Positions 24,895-37,079 are shown, counted from the first letter of the stretch. The stretch is 64,000 nucleotides of DNA from Nageia nagi (GCA_050084985.1 JBITNC010000002.1:20150001-20214000), one strand, 5' to 3'. A program made the numbers and translations. The notes: generated from the sequence alone by a model not told the origin.

Positions 24895-25260
24895 ACATTC
24901 ATGGTAAGTTCGCTTTGCATGAAGAACTTGTTGTACAACTTGGCCTATTTTACACTGTTTAGTTATCCATATGTGAGGAACTCTTATGTGTCTTTTGACA
25001 CTATGCAATTATCCACATGTGAGAAACTCGTATGTAAATACTCTATATTTTGGCCTATCTTGCACTGTTTAGTTATCCATACGTGAGGAACTCTTATGTA
25101 TCTTTTGTCACAGTTCAATTATCAATATGTGAAGAACTCATATGTGCATGCTTTATTCTAGCACTATTTAGTTATCCATATGAGAGAACTCTAATGTGTC
25201 ATTTGGCATTATTTTGTTATCCATATGTGAAGAACTTGTATGTGTATGCTATCTTTGTAA
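24895..25260 (+). repeat. Tandem repeat near the 3' end of element C
   Basis: The unit TTATCCATATGTGAGGAACTC and variants recur about six to eight times at irregular spacing. Element F has the same words, reversed, at 52060-52280. Open frames across it (24793-25295) are artefacts of the repeat. Confidence 0.8.
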
Positions 25261-25282
25261 TGATACTCAACAAATGTTTTAT

Positions 25283-25620
25283 ATACAACAGGTGACTATA
25301 AGTATTGGCTTGGCATACTTTGTGATGACTTATAATACACCATAAAATCCACGTATCTTTCGTTGACTATAAGTATTAGCTTAGTATTTTCATGATGAAT
25401 TATAGTGCAACATAAATCCAAGTATCTTTCATTGACTATAAGTATTGGCTTGGCATCTCCATGATGACTTATAGTGCAAAATAAATCTAAGTATATTTCA
25501 TTGGCTATAGGTATTGGCTTGGCATCTCCATGATGACTTATAGTGCAACATAAATTCAAGTATATTTTGGTGACTATAAGCATTGGCTTGGCATCTTCGT
25601 GATGGCTTATAGTGCACTGG
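25283..25620 (+). repeat. Five-copy array of a hairpin-forming unit, element C 3' region
   Basis: Each unit of about 69 bp contains TGACTATAAGTATTGGCTTGG, a short spacer with GCATCTCCATGATG, and then ACTTATAGTGCA. The words ACTATAAGT and ACTTATAGT are exact reverse complements, so every copy can form a 9-bp stem. Element A has a single copy at 49001-49046 with one G-U-compatible change, and F has one decayed copy near 51990-52035 (minus strand). Confidence 0.8.
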
Positions 25621-25804
25621 TGGCCATACTCTTTTCTTCTTTTATGATAATGGAAGATACTTCTATGATGATGGAAGTTTGATCCATGATGATAGATTAT
25701 TTACATATTGTTGATAAAATTTGAATCATTTCAATTACTTCATGCTAACAATTTCATCATTTCTCTCTTAACTAGTAGCATGGTTAAGATGCATTTTTAC
25801 TTAT

Positions 25805-25990
25805 CATCTCTTCGCTCACTCTTGGTAAAGTCAAGTTTATTTGTGTGATATATTAATTCACTCTTGGTAAAGTTAAGTTTATTTATGTGATATATTGGCT
25901 TACTTTTAGTAAAGTTATATTTCTTTTTGTGATATCTTGGTTCACTTATGGTAAAGTCAAGTTTATTGGTTATGGCATCTTGACTCACTC
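25805..25990 (+). repeat. Four-copy tandem repeat, element C 3' region
   Basis: Units of roughly 45-50 bp contain TCACTCTTGGTAAAGT(C/T)AAGTTTATTT and GTGATAT(A/C)TTGG. Confidence 0.75.
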
Positions 25991-26065
25991 ATGGCATGAT
26001 TCATGTCACCTTGTCACACATGTATTTGTTTGATGAAGTTGTTATAAAAGTAGAGAAAATGTTTG

Positions 26066-26121
26066 GTTGGTTGTATTGTTGTGATGACACCCCATTTGGT
26101 TGTATTGTTGTGATGACACCC
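26066..26121 (+). repeat. 27-bp tandem duplication, element C 3' region
   Basis: TTGGTTGTATTGTTGTGATG followed by ACACCCC occurs twice in a row, with one extra A between the copies. Confidence 0.85.
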
Positions 26122-26563
26122 CTCATATAAAACAAATACAATAGCAAGAAACAATCGCATATCAATTGATTAATAGTGCACATGTCTTGATATATGCACA
26201 TGTGATATTCTTAGATATCATAATTGATGATTTATGTCATCCTTGTTGTTGTGCATTTATGATTTCTTACCATCTTGTTATTTGAGCTGCTTATGACTTG
26301 CAGGTTCCTTTAAGATTGTAGGTTGCTTACCTCAAGTATGTAGGCTCTTCGAGACTCTTTAGACTTCTAGTTGGATGACTACTTTATGTACATTAAAATT
26401 AGTTGTGGTTAATGATTGTATTTGGTAAAGTAGTGAGTCTCAAAATAGATCTTTCTTACTTCACAAATATGTAAAAAATTCTCATCTTTATTGTATCTAT
26501 TTGGAGAAGTCTCTTACTTTCTCTTCTTCTTCTCTCTTACTGGCTTTATCCTAATATTGCATT

Positions 26564-26572
26564 AAGAGGGAG
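26564..26572 (+). other. Polypurine tract of element C
   Basis: AAGAGGGAG sits immediately before the 3' LTR, where plus-strand DNA synthesis is primed. Elements A and F have AAGGGGGAG at the same place. Confidence 0.85.
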
Positions 26573-27049
26573 TGTTGGAATGTATAATGCATTATTGTAA
26601 ATAGATGTATTAAATATTATATATAAATTCACTTATGCTTAAGGGTATTATTTGATACTTTAAGTATTTTAGTGAATATAATAATGTAACTTGTCTTACA
26701 CTCCAAGTCATGAGCATGCCCCTTGGGTCAAAGATGTGTATGTCATGCTTAGGTCATCCAAAGAGAGATTTTGGCCTATAAATAGAAGGCTTCCTCTTTG
26801 TAATGACATACCAATTATGGAGTAATGATATGCTATAGGATAGAAGTGTAGGAGTTGAGATTAGAAGAATTGTAAAAGAGTTGTATTTGTGAGAGAAGTA
26901 AATATTTAGTTAGTGGATGTACTCTTAGTTGGAGGAACCACTTTACATCTTGTATTATGAGATTGCTTTATGTATTTGTTGAATGTAATTGTGAACTTTC
27001 ATATGATCTTGATGGTTTAGAAATCATCTTATTAGTGTTAATTCTTTCA
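26573..27049 (+). repeat. 3' LTR of element C (477 bp)
   Basis: Starts TGTTGGAATGTATAATGC, ends TTCTTTCA and is followed by the AGATC duplication. Confidence 0.9.
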
Positions 27050-27054
27050 AGATC

Positions 27055-27272
27055 TAGAACTATATTTTCATAGTTTAAGATCTATTTTTGCTCCTTTGCT
27101 TGGATGTTGGGTTTGTGAGTGAATTTTTAGAATGTCATTCCAAAAGTTATGAATTCTAGCTAAACATTATTTTATGCAATTTTGAGCTTGTTAGGCTAGT
27201 TTAAAGGTTGGAATCCAAACATCCCTCTCCTAGGGCACATTTGAGGAGTGAGCTCAAAAATGACCCATCACA
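27055..27272 (+). repeat. 5' LTR of element D, second part
   Basis: Resumes the LTR after element C and matches 31880-32099: TTTTCATAGTTTAAGA, TTGGAATCCAAACATCCCTC and the terminal CATCACA. Confidence 0.9.
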
Positions 27273-27274
27273 GA

Positions 27275-27285
27275 GGTATCAGAGC
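27275..27285 (+). other. Primer-binding site of element D
   Basis: GGTATCAGAGC, two bases inside the LTR end, matches the 3' end of initiator tRNA-Met. A GA replaces the usual first T. Confidence 0.8.
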
Positions 27286-27819
27286 CTTGATTCTACCATC
27301 CTATTGGGAATCGAAGGCATCATTCATAAAGGATTTTGAGACAAGCTTAAGAGAGACTAAAGACTCAATACCTACATCACAATGGTATCACATACGAAGA
27401 ACTATTGAAGAAGACTATTGGAGGAGTTAGAGGAGCTGTAGAGGACTCATTATGATATTCTACCAGATCATATTACTATTTGTTGAGTGTTATTGCTATC
27501 TTGCTGAGGAGTGGAGTTGAACTAGCATCACAGTGGGCATTCTGAAGGAGTTTCAAAAGATCATGGATCCCTATCTCATCTTTTTGGAAAGTTGTTAGGC
27601 ATCTCTTGTCCCTAATTTTGAATTCTGAAGCTTTGATGAGTTTCATACAGCTTGAAAAGATACATTCCTAAAAAATTTTGCACTTTACATTTCAAGTTGA
27701 AGTTAATTCTTGATTTACTTTTGAGTTTGAGGGAGGAATAAGGTGTGTTCAGAGAGTTTTGAGCCCATTTTGTACTAGAAGTTGGTGTTATGGAGCTATT
27801 TTGGTACCTCATTTGGCAC

Positions 27820-28420
27820 TTTAAGGGTCATTGAAGGAGGATGTTGGTATTTTGGGGGCATTTTTATGCCCAAAGCTACATTTTGTAACCACCAAGAGAT
27901 AGATATTGGTATTATGAGGAGGTTTTTGTGCTTTAAGTTGCATTTTGGGAACATTTGAGGTTGGACGTTGCATTTTTAGGTCATTGGAAGCTAGACATTA
28001 CACTATTAAGGGTATTTTTGAGCATAGCCTTGAATTTTGAACTCCGTGGAAGGTAAATATTGGTGAATTGAGCACTTTTTGAAGGTTATCTCTACATTTT
28101 AAGGCCACCTAAAGGACTCTATTGGCCAACTAGGAGGATTTTTAGGCTTACACAACATTTCACAACAAATTATAGGTGGATGTTGGTACATTAGAGGTAT
28201 TTTGAGGTCCATTCTAATTTTCAAGATCAATTGGAGTTGTTTGGGAGGATATTTTGATATTTTAAGAGTCCCCAAGGCCAAACATTGAGTTTTCAAGAGG
28301 TTTTTAGAGATTTTTTCTACATTTAGGAGACACCTGAAGTGGGGCATTGGCTTATTGAGGCCAATTGGATGTTTTTACTACATTATGAGTGTCACTACTT
28401 GTAAGTATTAATCTATTTTC
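27820..28420 (+). repeat. Degenerate tandem repeats in the leader of element D
   Basis: Loose repeats of about 70-80 bp carry GGAGGATGTTGGTATTTTG, (G/A)GGCATTTTTGAG and ACATTTT(A/G) words. On the minus strand they give proline-rich short frames (PPKQ, YQHPP) that I regard as by-products. Confidence 0.55.
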
Positions 28421-29683
28421 ATCATGGAAGATAAGTATTTATAATTTGCAGATATATTGGCCACTATTTTCATGTGAATTCAAAGCCACACATCATTCGA
28501 AGGAGGACATTGAAAAATAGGGTAGTCAATTTATTGTTATTGACTAAATTTCATAGTGGTGTCTACACCATGGAGGCTTGAGAAGGATACATTAAGATTA
28601 TTTTGTTGTTGTGGTCAGAATTAGAGGTTTGAAGTGAGATGTTGGGAGTATAGAAAACTCTTTTTGGTGTGAGCTTGAAAAAACTCATCCCTTAAGGTTC
28701 TTGGTCAATTTCTAAAATTTGGAACTTGCTTGGTTTCATTCAACTTATGTGTGTGGACGTTGAGCTTCAAGGAGGAATATTCAAATTCAGAGTTTGTTCT
28801 TTGGGCCCATAACCCATAGGTTCAAAATTTGCTATTTCATTCCATCATGGAGGGATCAACATTCCAAGTTTAAGTAATTTAAGTAATTTGAGTATTTCAT
28901 ATTTTAAATATTTTCAAATAGGAGAAATAAGGAGAAAAGAATAAAAATATCTATTTTGATTTTTAGGAGCAATAAGGGAAGAAAGTGTTTTGAAAAATAC
29001 AAAAACATTTTTATTCAACCAATTAAGAAAAATGAAAATGATTTTGGAGAGTTCTATTTATTTTGATAGGCAAAATAAAGTATGAGTGATAAGGTGTTAT
29101 TTTTGGATTTCATATTTTATTGTGCTTGAAAATTTGAATTTTGAAAGGATAGTGTGATATGGTATGAAAATACAAATTCAAATTATTTCCTATCCCTATA
29201 AGCTAGATGTTGGGAAACCAAGTAGAGACACCAAATTTAAGACCAAAAATTTGAATTCTATCAAGGAAGGTTGAAATTTGGACTCTAAGGGAGCCAACAA
29301 ATTTTTTGATAACCACAAAATGGTTTGTTGGACATCTTAGAGAGATTATCACTTGGGAACAAGACTTTGGGCTCGTAGGAGGCTTAGTTTCAAGTTTTAA
29401 CGGTTCCAAATTACTATTATTCCACTAGAGGGAGGATGCCCATATTTTGGGGCCATAATTCAAAAGTTTTAAGGGCATTTTGTTGATATAGATATTTCCC
29501 CAAGTTATTGGTACCAAAGCATAACTATGGCATCTTTAGGTATGAGCAATGAGTAGGCTATCCTTTAGAAAACTCTAGGACATTACAAGGTTTGTTGTTG
29601 TTGTAAGGAGTTGGGGTCATCACACCACCATTGTGAAGACCAAGATGAAGGGTTTTATATTGTATAAGCCTCTATAGTAAATA

Positions 29684-30560
29684 TTGATAAAAGAGGAAGG
29701 ATCCATTAGAAAGAAGGAGGAGGTTATTGCTAGCGAAGAGGTTCTCCATAGCTCCACTACACTCACCACTTCATTATGCAAATTGTTTCAAGCTTATTCA
29801 ACCCTTCCACAATATGTCAAAGAAATATTTATTTTTCATGATTTCATTAAGGTAACTAAGGGAGAAGAAGAATTGGATGTAACACCACTAAGAGAAGTAC
29901 ATCCTAACACTTGAAAGTAATAGGTACAAGTTTACTCTCAGAAGAAGGTGATTGCACTTGATAAAGATAGGACATCATAATATTGGCCCCCATTAAAGAA
30001 AGGTCATTCTTCTCAAAGAACCATCTCAAATGTGCGAACAATGGAAGGTCACTTGGTTTCACACTACCATTCTATTAGGATTAAAGGAGTGACAATGGGA
30101 GAGGAAGTTTCCATTTTGGTTGATAATGGAGCCACATAAAGCTTTATTTACCATGGGTTTGTTATCATAAAAGCCTTCCAACAAAGATGGTAAAGGCATT
30201 TTATGTATCTAATGCCAATTGGCATTATACCTTGTGTGATCGTTCAATGAGACTCAATATAAGGATGGGAAACTATGACCTTGAGAATGAATTCTATGTC
30301 TTTCCTCAAGATAGTGCACAAGTGATAACCCTTGGAGTTCAATAGATGTATCTCTTGGGTGATTTTTAGACTAATTTCCAATGATAAAAGATGAGTTTTT
30401 TCTTTAAGGGAAAAAAGGTCATCATCAAAGGTATTCCTTTGGGGCATGGAAAACAAATAGTTGTTGCACCAAAGATTGAAGATTTTTGGATTGACCAAGA
30501 AGATGTTGATGCAACAGTGGAATTTTTGAATTGCTTGTGTGCAAGCAATTTGGGGAGGGC
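29684..30560 (+). pseudogene. Gag/protease remnant of element D
   Basis: At about 30034-30160 the plus frame reads HYHSIRIKGVTMGEEVSIL followed by VDNGAT, then a TAA and SFI. This is the gypsy-type retropepsin, with the catalytic Asp in VDNGAT; gypsy proteases normally read DxGAT(H/N)xFI. Further on, LGVQ and GKKVIIKGIP match the segment that follows the protease in Ty3/gypsy elements. The 76-codon frame at 29684-29914 lies where the gag C-terminus would be but shows no clear domain. The reading is broken by several stops, and the 3' LTR begins right after, so pol is missing. Confidence 0.6.
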
Positions 30561-30565
30561 ATACT

Positions 30566-32099
30566 TGTGATGTTCTCATTTTTTAGGTGTTTTCCCCATT
30601 TCACCTTTGATAAATGGGAACATCAATTTAGGAGTATTTTTGTCAATATTTGTATAATTTGGCTAAAATTATACAAATTCCACTTAGAGACTCAATAATG
30701 CTCTAATTATGAAATAAATGATCCTTTTATTTATTTATTTATTTTCCAAAATACTAATTGATGATGTATTTATGATACCAAGGCAAATATAAATGTAAAT
30801 TCCATATTAGTGTCATTGAATGAGGTGTTGCATATTCTAGCCTTGATGATTAAAATATTGACATTAAAAGTATCTCTAGTCATTAGTGCTCCCCTCTTCA
30901 AGGTGGAGCATCCTCCTAGGTTATTGCACTGACTATGAAGATATTTGTAGCTCCAAAGATGAACCTGACAGTTTGAACTAAGCATTGGTGATATTGATGG
31001 AAGTAAATAACCCTAAAACATGAACATTGGGCTTTGGAGGATCCCTAGACCCACATTGGATACCTAGGCATATGGATCGATGGCATTGATCATAAGGCAC
31101 CTCAAAATCATCCCTCTTGGATGTGATTACACTTATCCCAAGGCTTCTCATCTTGGTCATTGCATACAAGAGCACACAAATCACATCTCTCCATCATTGG
31201 ATCATCCTAAATTAAGATTAGAAGATGATCATCCTCACTTATAAAAGGATAACTCATATTCATTGTGAGATATGTTGAATTTGATTATAAAATATTTTAT
31301 TTTGGATTGAGTGGAGGCTTTATCTTTTCCACTTGTAGGGTGACCTGCATTTGAGGTATTAGAGGGAGAGGAGGCTACCTTTGAACTTACTCAAGCCATC
31401 TTGAGAGGAACATTGTTGGTTCCATCATAATTGCTACAGAGGAGACCTGGTCTTGCCTCATTGCTTCTGGGATTGGTGAGGCCTTGGAGCCATCTGAAAT
31501 AACCAAATAAGATACAATCTTGGTACAAACTCCATTAGTTGATAAAAATATTGTAATTGCTACACCCTTGCTATATTCAATACAATTACATTCTATTGTT
31601 GAAATATTGTTGTTTATCTCTCTATGATTCTACATCAGATTGTGGAGTAGTTTTTGCATTATTCGAGTATCATTTGTGCTCCCAAATTAGGATGTTGCAT
31701 CTAGGGTGAAGTTTGTGTTGTTTACTTGCTATTTTTGCTCACTGATTGGTATGTTAGAATACTTAGATAAGTATATGCTTGTTTGGTGTGTTATTGCTTC
31801 TTGATTGGGATGTTACAACTAGAGAAGGATTTTACATTGTTGAAGTTACTAATTACTCCATAATTGGGATGTTAGATCTAGAATTGTATTTTCATAGTTT
31901 AAGACCCATTTTTGCTTCTTTGCATCGATGTTGAGTTTGTGAGTGAATTTTTACAATATCATTGTAAAATTTATGAATCCTAGTTAAACATTGGAATATT
32001 TGTGTAATTTTGGGCTTGCTAGGCTAGTTTGAATGTTGGAATCCAAACATCCCTCTCTTAGGCACATTTCAGGAGTGAGTTTGGAAACAACGCATCACA
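30566..32099 (+). repeat. 3' LTR of element D (1,534 bp)
   Basis: Starts TGTGATGTTCTC after the purine-rich TTTGGGGAGGG and ends CATCACA before the TATTT duplication. Its collinear match to 17277-18613 plus 27055-27272 shows where element C inserted. Confidence 0.92.
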
Positions 32100-32104
32100 T
32101 ATTT

Positions 32105-33260
32105 GACATTAAATATTTTCTTTTCTTCTTTTCCATCCATTATTGATAATTTGTATGCCCATATTCCTATTTTCTTAGTGACAACATAAGACCACAACCA
32201 ATTGGGCTCAAATCTACCTTTTATCTCATCATTTGCAATTATTTTATTGATGTTCTCCTTTAGCACTAGATCTCCAAATTGGAACTCCTAGGTTTTGATT
32301 TTCTTTTCATCGACCCTATTTTGTCTTCATTAATACACTTTTTGATGTTCAATAACATGTAATTGTTTTCTCATCCAATGATTTTAACTATTGTAATCTT
32401 TTTTTTCTTGCAACTTCATTTGGAATGATCCATTGAAGAGAAATCCTTAGTGATAGGATTTTTCAATCAAGTGGTAGTATTGCTTCATTACTATATATTA
32501 GAGAGTAAGGATTTACACCTATAGTTGTCCTTACACTTGTTCTGTAAGCCCACAATGCATATGGTAATTGATCATGTCAATATTTTGCATACTTATCCTA
32601 TGATTTTGCAAGAATATTTCCTATAATTTTATTTGTTTCTACATCTGGTCCATTCCATTAAGGATAGTAAATTGATGATAAAGTTTTCTTAATGTGAAAT
32701 TTCTTGTAAAATACCTTCATCTCACTTGTAAATTTGTATCATTTTCCATGATCAATTATTTTGGAACTCCATACCTTGTGATAATGTTTTCAATAAGGGA
32801 CCTAATTATTTTATCTTAGAGTGTAGCCTTCATTGTAAAGGAATCTACCTACTTGATTGTGCATTATGTGGCTATAATTGTAAATGTGTGACCCCCCCTA
32901 AATGTGGATTGATAACACCAATGAGATCTATGCCCTAAGTTGAGAATGGCCATGGTACCATCATTACATTAAGCTCTAGAGATGAAATATTTTGAATATT
33001 GGAATATTTTTGGTATTGTACATACTTCTTGACATATTCTTTGCAATCTTCTTTCATTTTTTGTCAATAATACATTATTACTAATAACTTTGCATAGAAT
33101 TCTTTGGCATAAAAATGACCTCCATAAATCCCTTCATGTGCTTGTTCTAAGGATGATTCTACTTCACCATGCATAAGACATCTCAAAAGTATTCCCTCAA
33201 GTGATATTCTATACAAAATATCACCAATAATGAAAAAATTAATGGTTGATTTTTGCAATA
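32105..33260 (-). pseudogene. Element H integrase (broken)
   Basis: In order on the minus strand are the zinc-binding region (33258-33064, LLRCLMHGEVESSLEQAHEG and GGHF, the H2C2-type segment), the catalytic core with PWPFST(Q/W)GIDLIGVINP and PYALWAYRTSVRTTIG, and the C-terminal part at 32266-32112 (RFEPNWLWSYVVTKKIG and AYKLSIMDG). These match Ty3/gypsy integrases, which join element DNA to the host chromosome. Multiple stops and small shifts break it. The frame is interrupted by element D and ends at 17250. Confidence 0.75.
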
Positions 33261-33530
33261 TAACTTTTTCATTTCTATTAAACTCTTAAGGGATTGTTTT
33301 GTTCTTCAAATAATTGTAGATGTATTAATACCAAATTGGATTTGTGTTCTCTTGATAAATGATACAACAAATCTAATAGAAATGATCTAGTGGATCATAA
33401 TCAACATAAGAAAGCTTACCTATCTTTTTGATTGTCAAAATGGTCTCTTCATCCTCTATTTCAATGGTTGCAAGTGAGGTTGCACTTTCCATAGTATCTG
33501 CATACCTGTTACAACTTCTTGGAACATTTT

Positions 33531-33764
33531 CTATTTGATAATTCTAAAAATTTGAAAGAAGCATACCAAGTTCTTATATGGAATCAATTTTCCATCCTTT
33601 GTATTGTAAACTCCATTAACTAGATTGATGATTAAATAAGATTCTTCATAAAATTTAATATTCTTAATTTTCAACAAAATGGTTACCTTTAAATCAAGAA
33701 TAAGAGCTTCATATTCAATTATATTATATGTGCAATCAAACCTAAGACTCTTCCATGAGTGCAT
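33531..33764 (-). pseudogene. Element H RNase H
   Basis: A 77-codon minus frame reads RFDCTYNIIEYEALILDLK, then YEESYLIINLVNGVYNTKDG and KLIPYKNLV. The pattern N-x-x-EYEAL-x-x-GL and (G/E)(D/E)S-x-LI-x-N-x-VNG is the RNase H of Tat-type Ty3/gypsy elements, which removes RNA from RNA-DNA hybrids during reverse transcription. Confidence 0.75.
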
Positions 33765-34159
33765 CTATATTTGTAAAAAAAAGATACTATGCAACCTTTT
33801 ACCCTTTTATGTGGTAAACATACTCATGTGGAAATTATTTATACACAATACATGTATTTTCTTGAGGTAATCCAACCATAAAATATGTAATTACTTATCC
33901 TTTAATTTCCTTTTATTTAATTGGTATTATGTCAAATTCCTATAGTAACATTAACCATTTCCCATCTTCTAGAAAGATATTGTTTAGTTATCAAATATTT
34001 CAAAAAATCAACTGGACAAACTATGAAGGTAATGTTATACAACATGTACTATTTCAATTTTTCTAATGTAAATACTATTCCAACATAATGTCTTTATTGT
34101 TGTGTATTTTATTTCATTCTCCAACAATATTTTGCTAAGATATTAAATTGCCCTTTCTA

Positions 34160-34700
34160 GATGTAACTCCAAACACATATTTTTTATGGTTTCAACCTCA
34201 AATTATACCTTTCCATTATATCAAATAGCTCCTCTAGTTATGTCAAATGATCCTCCTTCCTTTTTGACTTCACAAGGATATTATCAACATAGACTTCTAT
34301 AGATTTTTGTATCAAGTCATGGAACATTATAATCATTACACGTTGATATATAGCTCCTACATTTTAAAACCCAAATAACATGACTTTCCAACAAAAATTT
34401 CCCTAAGGAGGGGTGAAGGCTATTTTATGCTTATCATCCAAATTACCTGAAAAGTCATCCATGCTATACTATCCATAATAATGTCTATGTTTGGCAATGG
34501 GAAACCATAATTGGAACAAACCTTATTGATGTCTCTAAATTTTGTGCACACTCTAACTTCTCCATTTTTCTTTATAATGGAAACAAAATTTTACATCCAA
34601 TATGAGTAGTCAATTAGCCTAATGAATCTATCTTGCAAGTACTTTTCTAGCTCCTTGACCAATAAAACCTTAGTGGGATGCATCGTTTTAGGCTTTTTCT
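34160..34700 (-). pseudogene. Element H reverse transcriptase (broken)
   Basis: Minus-strand translation in shifting frames gives FSGNLDDKHKIAFTPP, MLFGF(x)NVGAIYQRVM and then VYVDNILVKSKKEEDHL. These are the conserved blocks of Ty3/gypsy reverse transcriptase; the catalytic YVDD appears as YVDN. It is not functional. The short plus-strand frame at 34678-34917 is not supported. Confidence 0.7.
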
Positions 34701-35329
34701 TTACTGGTTACACACCTTTCTTGATAGGTTGGCTATGGATAAAAGAATTAGGACTCAACCCAAGTATATCACCATAATACTAAGCAAAAATCTTATTGCA
34801 TCTCAGGAACATCTTCCTATATATATTTTTCTCTTCTCAATTATACTCTGCTATGATCTTGACAATTTTATATTGCTCCTTTGTCCCAATATTGATATCT
34901 ACCAATTCTTAGTTTAGGAACAAATACTCCTCATTTTTTTATTGTTGGAAACAAAGGGGCATCCAAACCTATAAAGAACAAGAATTTTATCAACTCCAAA
35001 ATATGACAAAAGAGTGACAACAATGTTATATCAAATTATGAGTTACATTGTTGGTATCTTAAAATCTAAAGAACTTTGAACCTCTGCTAAGGAACTGATT
35101 TTCATATGCCTCTTTTTTGGAATGTATCAACAAACCAATTTTCATAGTTTTTCTTTGGTGCAACATTGATGTTGTTACTTGATGTAGGCAATGATGTAGA
35201 TGTTGTTATTTTCTAATAAAAAAATAAAACTACTAGCTAGGTAAGTAACTACTTGGAATATCTCCTTGATATTAATCTTCATCTTCATCTTCATCACCTT
35301 AAGCTTGATCCGCATTGCAATTGCTCTTC

Positions 35330-37000
35330 TTATCTAAAAAATGCATGTTTACTAAATGCATAATCTCCTTGTCTCTTAATGTTAGACTTTAGTAATTCAG
35401 AACTTGCTTGTATGAACTCCAATAGGGTGTCTTTGGTATTGAAGCAATCAAATTTCAACTCTACCTCATGGTCTATTGACATATTCTCAATATATAATTG
35501 ATATATTTCATTTACATTGTATTCCTCAAATAATTTTGCATAATTTGACATATCCTCTTCTTCTTATGATGACCCAAATCCCAATACAATCTTACTTTTT
35601 GGATCTCTTATGCTCTCAAGAATAAATGTTATGCCTTGTTCAAATCTTCCTATTCCTCCTTGATAATTACATTTTTCAAATATTTCACAAAAAAGGATTT
35701 TTTGTAAATATGTATCTATCTTATTTGTTCTTTTTTTGTACTTTTACTAGTCTCCACATTTTCTAATTGTGCTACAACAAATTCTTGATATTCTATTCTA
35801 TTTATTTCATCATAAGAGGTATACTACTAATGTTGTGACTGTAAATATGGACTCTATCGATGATGTGAATCCTATGCAAATTTTGGTCAACCCAAAGTTT
35901 TTATGGATACCATTTTTTCTAGATCCTAAACTTTGTATATGCTATGTCATGTTTCAATAAAATGAACAAGTTCCTCTGTCTGTTTCAAACTTAAGTCACT
36001 CTATTCAACATGATCTCTAAACAAATTAAATTCCATGTAAGGAACATCAATAACATCTAGGTCTAAATCAATAAGATTACAAAAATCATATGGCTATGAA
36101 TCAACTTCAATTATATGCAAGTATCCCTCATGCTCAAATTTTAGATATTTATGATATGGAAAGAACAACCCTCATAGCATGGATCTAATGCCTCCCCAAC
36201 AACAAGTTATGTATAAACTTTCCATTAATGATATGAATTAGAGTTTACAAGATCTGAGGACTAACTTGTATAAGAAATGTGACTATCCAAAAAGCATGTT
36301 TAGATACATTATCAAAACCTCTTATTCTAAGTGTAGCCTCATCTAGAGGGGGAATTTCTACTCCTTTTTCTTTTAGATCTTGCAAGAACTTATAAGAAAA
36401 AATGGTTACTAGATCTAAGATTAATCAAATACCTCTAAACTTCATAGCCTTCTATACATGGTTTGATATAAAGAGCTAAATATCCATTAATTTCAACTTA
36501 TTTTGACAACTCACTATCATCAAACTTTATGACATTACATTATTTCCATAAGTCCACTATTTTAGATAATGTAGAGGCAACTAAATTTGTAGGAACTTGT
36601 TCCCTTTTGAAAGCATTATACAATATATCCTTATGATGTTTTTATACCTAAATAAGATCATATATACTAAGTTTTTCTTATGTATTTTTCAACTATGCTA
36701 GCATATTATGTGACCTTGGATTTGGTGGAATACTTGTGCTTATGTAATTGAATTTATCACTACCTTGGGATGCCCTCTTCTTATGTTGGCACAAATCTCC
36801 TCATCAATGAAGATTGTATTTGTGAATTGTTGATCAATATCTTTTGCTATTTTTGGCTCTTAGATATCATACTTTCCTTTCATAATCATTTCCAAAATTG
36901 TACCCACCAAATTCTTGCAAGGGTTTATAGAGTGACCCCTTCTCTAATGATATGCGTAATAGTAATCATGATTTTACATTCTGTAATCTTGTGGTCTCCT
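35330..37000 (-). other. Element H region between gag and RT, no domain identified
   Basis: A 73-codon minus frame (35330-35551) has no recognised motif. The protease should lie in this stretch, but I could not identify a D-S/T-G site. Other short frames look like shadows. Confidence 0.35.
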
Positions 37001-37079
37001 CTCCATGGGTTTTAGCAAATATTTTTTCAATATATCTATAAAAATAATCCTTATCCGAATAAAAAAAAGTGAACTTAAA

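Larger units (their letters stand above)
18614..27049 (+). mobile_element. Pol-less Copia-type LTR element C (insertion TSD AGATC)
   Basis: Two LTRs (18614-19085 and 26573-27049, roughly 90% alike by hand alignment) enclose 7.5 kb. They are flanked by the perfect direct repeat AGATC (18609-18613, 27050-27054). The primer site, leader splice donor, leader repeats, conserved leader block and 3' hairpin repeats match Copia elements A and F. The gag-pol region is absent and is replaced by about 2.7 kb of unrelated sequence (22110-24780). C is therefore a non-autonomous relative that depended on proteins supplied in trans. Confidence 0.88.
17277..32099 (+). mobile_element. Pol-less Ty3/gypsy-like LTR element D (insertion TSD TATTT)
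   Basis: The element starts TGTATTG at 17277 and ends CATCACA at 32099, and is flanked by the perfect 5-bp repeat TATTT (17272-17276, 32100-32104). Its LTRs are about 1.55 kb (5', split by element C) and 1,534 bp (3'). The internal region is only about 3.3 kb. It has an initiator-Met primer site and a gypsy-type aspartic protease remnant, but no reverse transcriptase or integrase. It lies inside the integrase of H and hosts element C in its 5' LTR. Confidence 0.9.

Noticed and set aside
24793-25295. Two overlapping open frames of 97 and 81 codons
   Set aside because: They are translations of the tandem repeat in the 3' tail of element C; the repeated peptides follow the DNA repeat, not a protein family.
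25283-25620. Regular repeats that could suggest a CRISPR array
   Set aside because: The repeats are contiguous, imperfect units without unique spacers, in a eukaryotic transposon tail.
32069-32266. Integrase C-terminal open frame running into the element D LTR
   Set aside because: Its last residues come from the D LTR by chance. The true frame continues across the D insertion to 17250.
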